A DNA stretch of 17,285 bases. It comes from JAPLXD01 sp041661585. Its GTDB lineage: Bacteria > Patescibacteriota > Minisyncoccia > Moranbacterales > UBA11712. Under the pieces are notes generated by a model. That model ran no database searches. It saw only the letters and a list, made by a program, of their open reading frames with translations, and had not been told where the DNA came from. Shown piece after piece: positions 16,067 to 17,285 of this stretch. The stretch covers positions 1 to 17,285 of the forward strand of contig JBAZUC010000009.1 of assembly GCA_041661585.1 (NCBI GenBank), written 5' to 3'. Every line of letters starts with the position of its first letter. The first letter of the stretch is position 1. Position numbers and translations under genes: made by a program.

Positions 16067-16399
16067 TTAGATTAGAGATAAGAATATGAAAAATAAAATC
16101 ACTCCGACAATACTCATCACAATGGCGTGTTCGCCGACTTTTTTGTCCAGCGGATTATCCTTGGTCATATATACGATTCCCACTATTAAGCCCGCTATCG
16201 GAATCAGCAGCGAAAGAATAGTGAAGGTTCCATAGGATGGATGGGCATTGGCTTTCAATTTGCCGATTGGCGCGATGTTTTGTCGGCCAGTTCCTTCGTT
16301 TGCATCCAGCCATTCTCCGCAGAATCTGCATTTCTTGGCTGAAGCTGAAATTGCTTCGGAGCAATAGGGGCACTTTATTCTGCCTGATTGTGTTTCCAT
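16067..16399 (-). CDS. Small zinc-ribbon protein with two membrane helices
   Basis: A 110-residue protein. The N-terminal zinc ribbon CPYC (10-13) and CRFCGEWLD (24-32) is nearly identical in layout to that of the downstream gene. A short Asn/Gly linker follows, then two hydrophobic helices near 57-77 (FTILSLLIPIAGLIVGIVYMT) and 90-109 (AIVMSIVGVILFFIFLSL), with a charged loop KDNPLDKKVGEH between. The C-terminal part resembles the small two-helix domains (DUF4190-like) often attached to zinc ribbons; this is a tentative likeness. No enzymatic motif is present. It lies 17 nt after the nuclease-like gene and 17 nt before the next ribbon gene, so the three are probably one transcript. No Shine-Dalgarno is visible. 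Confidence 0.83.
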   Translation of the reverse strand: METQSGRIKCPYCSEAISASAKKCRFCGEWLDANEGTGRQNIAPIGKLKANAHPSYGTFTILSLLIPIAGLIVGIVYMTKDNPLDKKVGEHAIVMSIVGVILFFIFLSLI

Positions 16400-16416
16400 T
16401 TTTTTATTGTCAAAAA

Positions 16417-17285
16417 TTACTTAATCTCTCCTGAAAATTCAAGAACTGCCGACTTGAATTCGTTCAGCGAATTCTCATCCGGAAATGCGTCTTGCAACAG
16501 AATGCCGGGACTGTATCCTTCTAGCAACTGTTCTTTTTTCCATTTTTTCAAGAACGGCAGCTTTGAAAATGATTCGTAATATTTCTCCGTCCATTCTTTC
16601 CCGAGATTTTTCTTGACGTTATTGAAGCTGATCTGAAGGGAGCCGTCCATCAGATAGACGCTGAACAAGGCGAATGTCCCGGACACGGCTTTGGGACTGC
16701 GAACTTTGAAGTGGAACGAGCCGGTTTTTCCCATTCCCATTTCAAACGAATCCGCGTTCTTTTCGGAAAATTCATAAAGGTCGCTTATCATTTGGTAAAG
16801 TCCGGGTTCTTTCAAATTTTCCCGCGCCGATCGGAGAAATTCATCTTTCGTCCAGACTTTCCGCACGCTCCCGGCGGAACTTCGGATGTTCTTCTTCACT
16901 TCCACTCCGAATATCTTCGGAATCATAATCTCATACTCATTGAATTTGTAATATTCCAATTGGACAGCGTAAATATCGAATTGGCTGTTTTGGTTCACAT
17001 AGATAATGAGGTCTTTCAGCCTCTCGTCTATTGAATCCATCAGGATTACGAATTTGAGGTTGCCTTCTTTGAGATTATTGCCCATTCTTTCCAGCATAAA
17101 ATTGACGTCTTCTATTTTGAAGAAGTCTTTGGCTTTTTCTTCCAAGGTCAAATGAAACTTGGCTTGTATTTCCGAATCGATAAGTTTCGTAAACTCGGCA
17201 AAGTCATTGAGATGCTTCCAAAGCGAGGCTCCGTAATCCAACGCCTGGGCAACCACTGTTCGTTTGTCAGGATTCTTATATAGCT
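16417..17285 (-). CDS. Nuclease-like (PD-(D/E)XK-type core) protein, 5' end outside window
   Basis: At least 288 residues are visible, and the frame is open through the window edge, so a GTG start at 17256 is not the true N-terminus. The first visible residues, LYKNPDKRTVVAQALDYGASL, match the KLxRNxExRRxVVxQxLDY block seen right after the catalytic E.K strand in a group of PD-(D/E)XK nuclease-fold proteins. The catalytic residues themselves would lie just outside. A second strand-like piece, LKFVILMDSIDERLKDLIIYVN, followed by IYAVQLEYYKF, fits the later part of that fold. The rest (KDEFLRSARENLKEPGLYQMISDLYEFSEK and a C-terminal beta/helical region) looks like a DUF-type C-terminal domain. 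It is the first visible gene of the zinc-ribbon cluster. DNA cleavage is inferred only. Confidence 0.75.
   Translation of the reverse strand, partial: LYKNPDKRTVVAQALDYGASLWKHLNDFAEFTKLIDSEIQAKFHLTLEEKAKDFFKIEDVNFMLERMGNNLKEGNLKFVILMDSIDERLKDLIIYVNQNSQFDIYAVQLEYYKFNEYEIMIPKIFGVEVKKNIRSSAGSVRKVWTKDEFLRSARENLKEPGLYQMISDLYEFSEKNADSFEMGMGKTGSFHFKVRSPKAVSGTFALFSVYLMDGSLQISFNNVKKNLGKEWTEKYYESFSKLPFLKKWKKEQLLEGYSPGILLQDAFPDENSLNEFKSAVLEFSGEIK

Noticed and set aside
17254..17256. GTG start of the nuclease-like gene
   Set aside because: The frame continues upstream to the window edge with conserved-looking residues (LYKNPDKRT), so the true start is outside.
1..17285. CRISPR arrays, transposons or an integrase
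   Set aside because: No regularly spaced repeat, no terminal inverted repeats with a transposase and no recombinase motif were seen on either strand.

Overview
The window reads as a chromosomal stretch of a small-genome bacterium, most likely a member of Patescibacteria/CPR (Parcubacteria-like). That placement is an inference from gene style: compact genes, mixed AT-leaning composition, many starts without a Shine-Dalgarno, short zinc-ribbon/membrane proteins and lipoprotein or membrane-anchored enzymes. No marker gene in the window proves it. TGA is used as a stop (for example at 8883-8885), so the UGA-to-Gly code of Gracilibacteria/SR1 does not apply.

Left part (1-5592), housekeeping and envelope genes: a 3'-truncated, membrane-anchored metallophosphoesterase (minus strand); a divergent lipoprotein cyclophilin-type peptidyl-prolyl isomerase (plus); a perfect-palindrome terminator between convergent genes; a small four-helix DUF5684-like membrane protein (minus, strong Shine-Dalgarno); and, from a shared divergent promoter region, a two-gene copper module (plus). 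The module is a DsbD/TauE-like membrane protein fused to a cupredoxin domain, followed 5 nt later by a CopA-type Cu+ P1B-ATPase. A tRNA-Asn(GTT) with its own promoter and a symmetric terminator (5634-5863) closes this part.

Right part (5884-15186), candidate defence operon: four tightly packed minus-strand genes, in transcription order res (Type III-like DEAH helicase/endonuclease), mod (beta-class N6-adenine methyltransferase), a 282-residue membrane-anchored protein of unknown function, and a 1000-residue all-helical protein. Gaps are 4 nt and 12 nt, and the last pair overlaps by ATGA. Res and Mod resemble the large Res/Mod pair called the BPTD_3080 family by annotation pipelines. The two accessory genes are not part of standard Type III restriction-modification, and I propose a composite system: modification and restriction plus a membrane effector or anchor and a helical sensor. 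The helical protein looks like the C-terminal solenoid of large NTPase defence proteins but has no P-loop. The methylase specificity region and the 282-residue gene are much AT-richer than their surroundings, suggesting recent exchange.

Far right (15324-17285): a second minus-strand cluster upstream of the operon promoter. It has a 5'-truncated protein with a PD-(D/E)XK-nuclease-like opening and two short membrane proteins that share the same N-terminal zinc ribbon. A hairpin terminator separates it from the res promoter. No stretch longer than 300 bases lacks a gene. No CRISPR array, transposase or integrase is visible.
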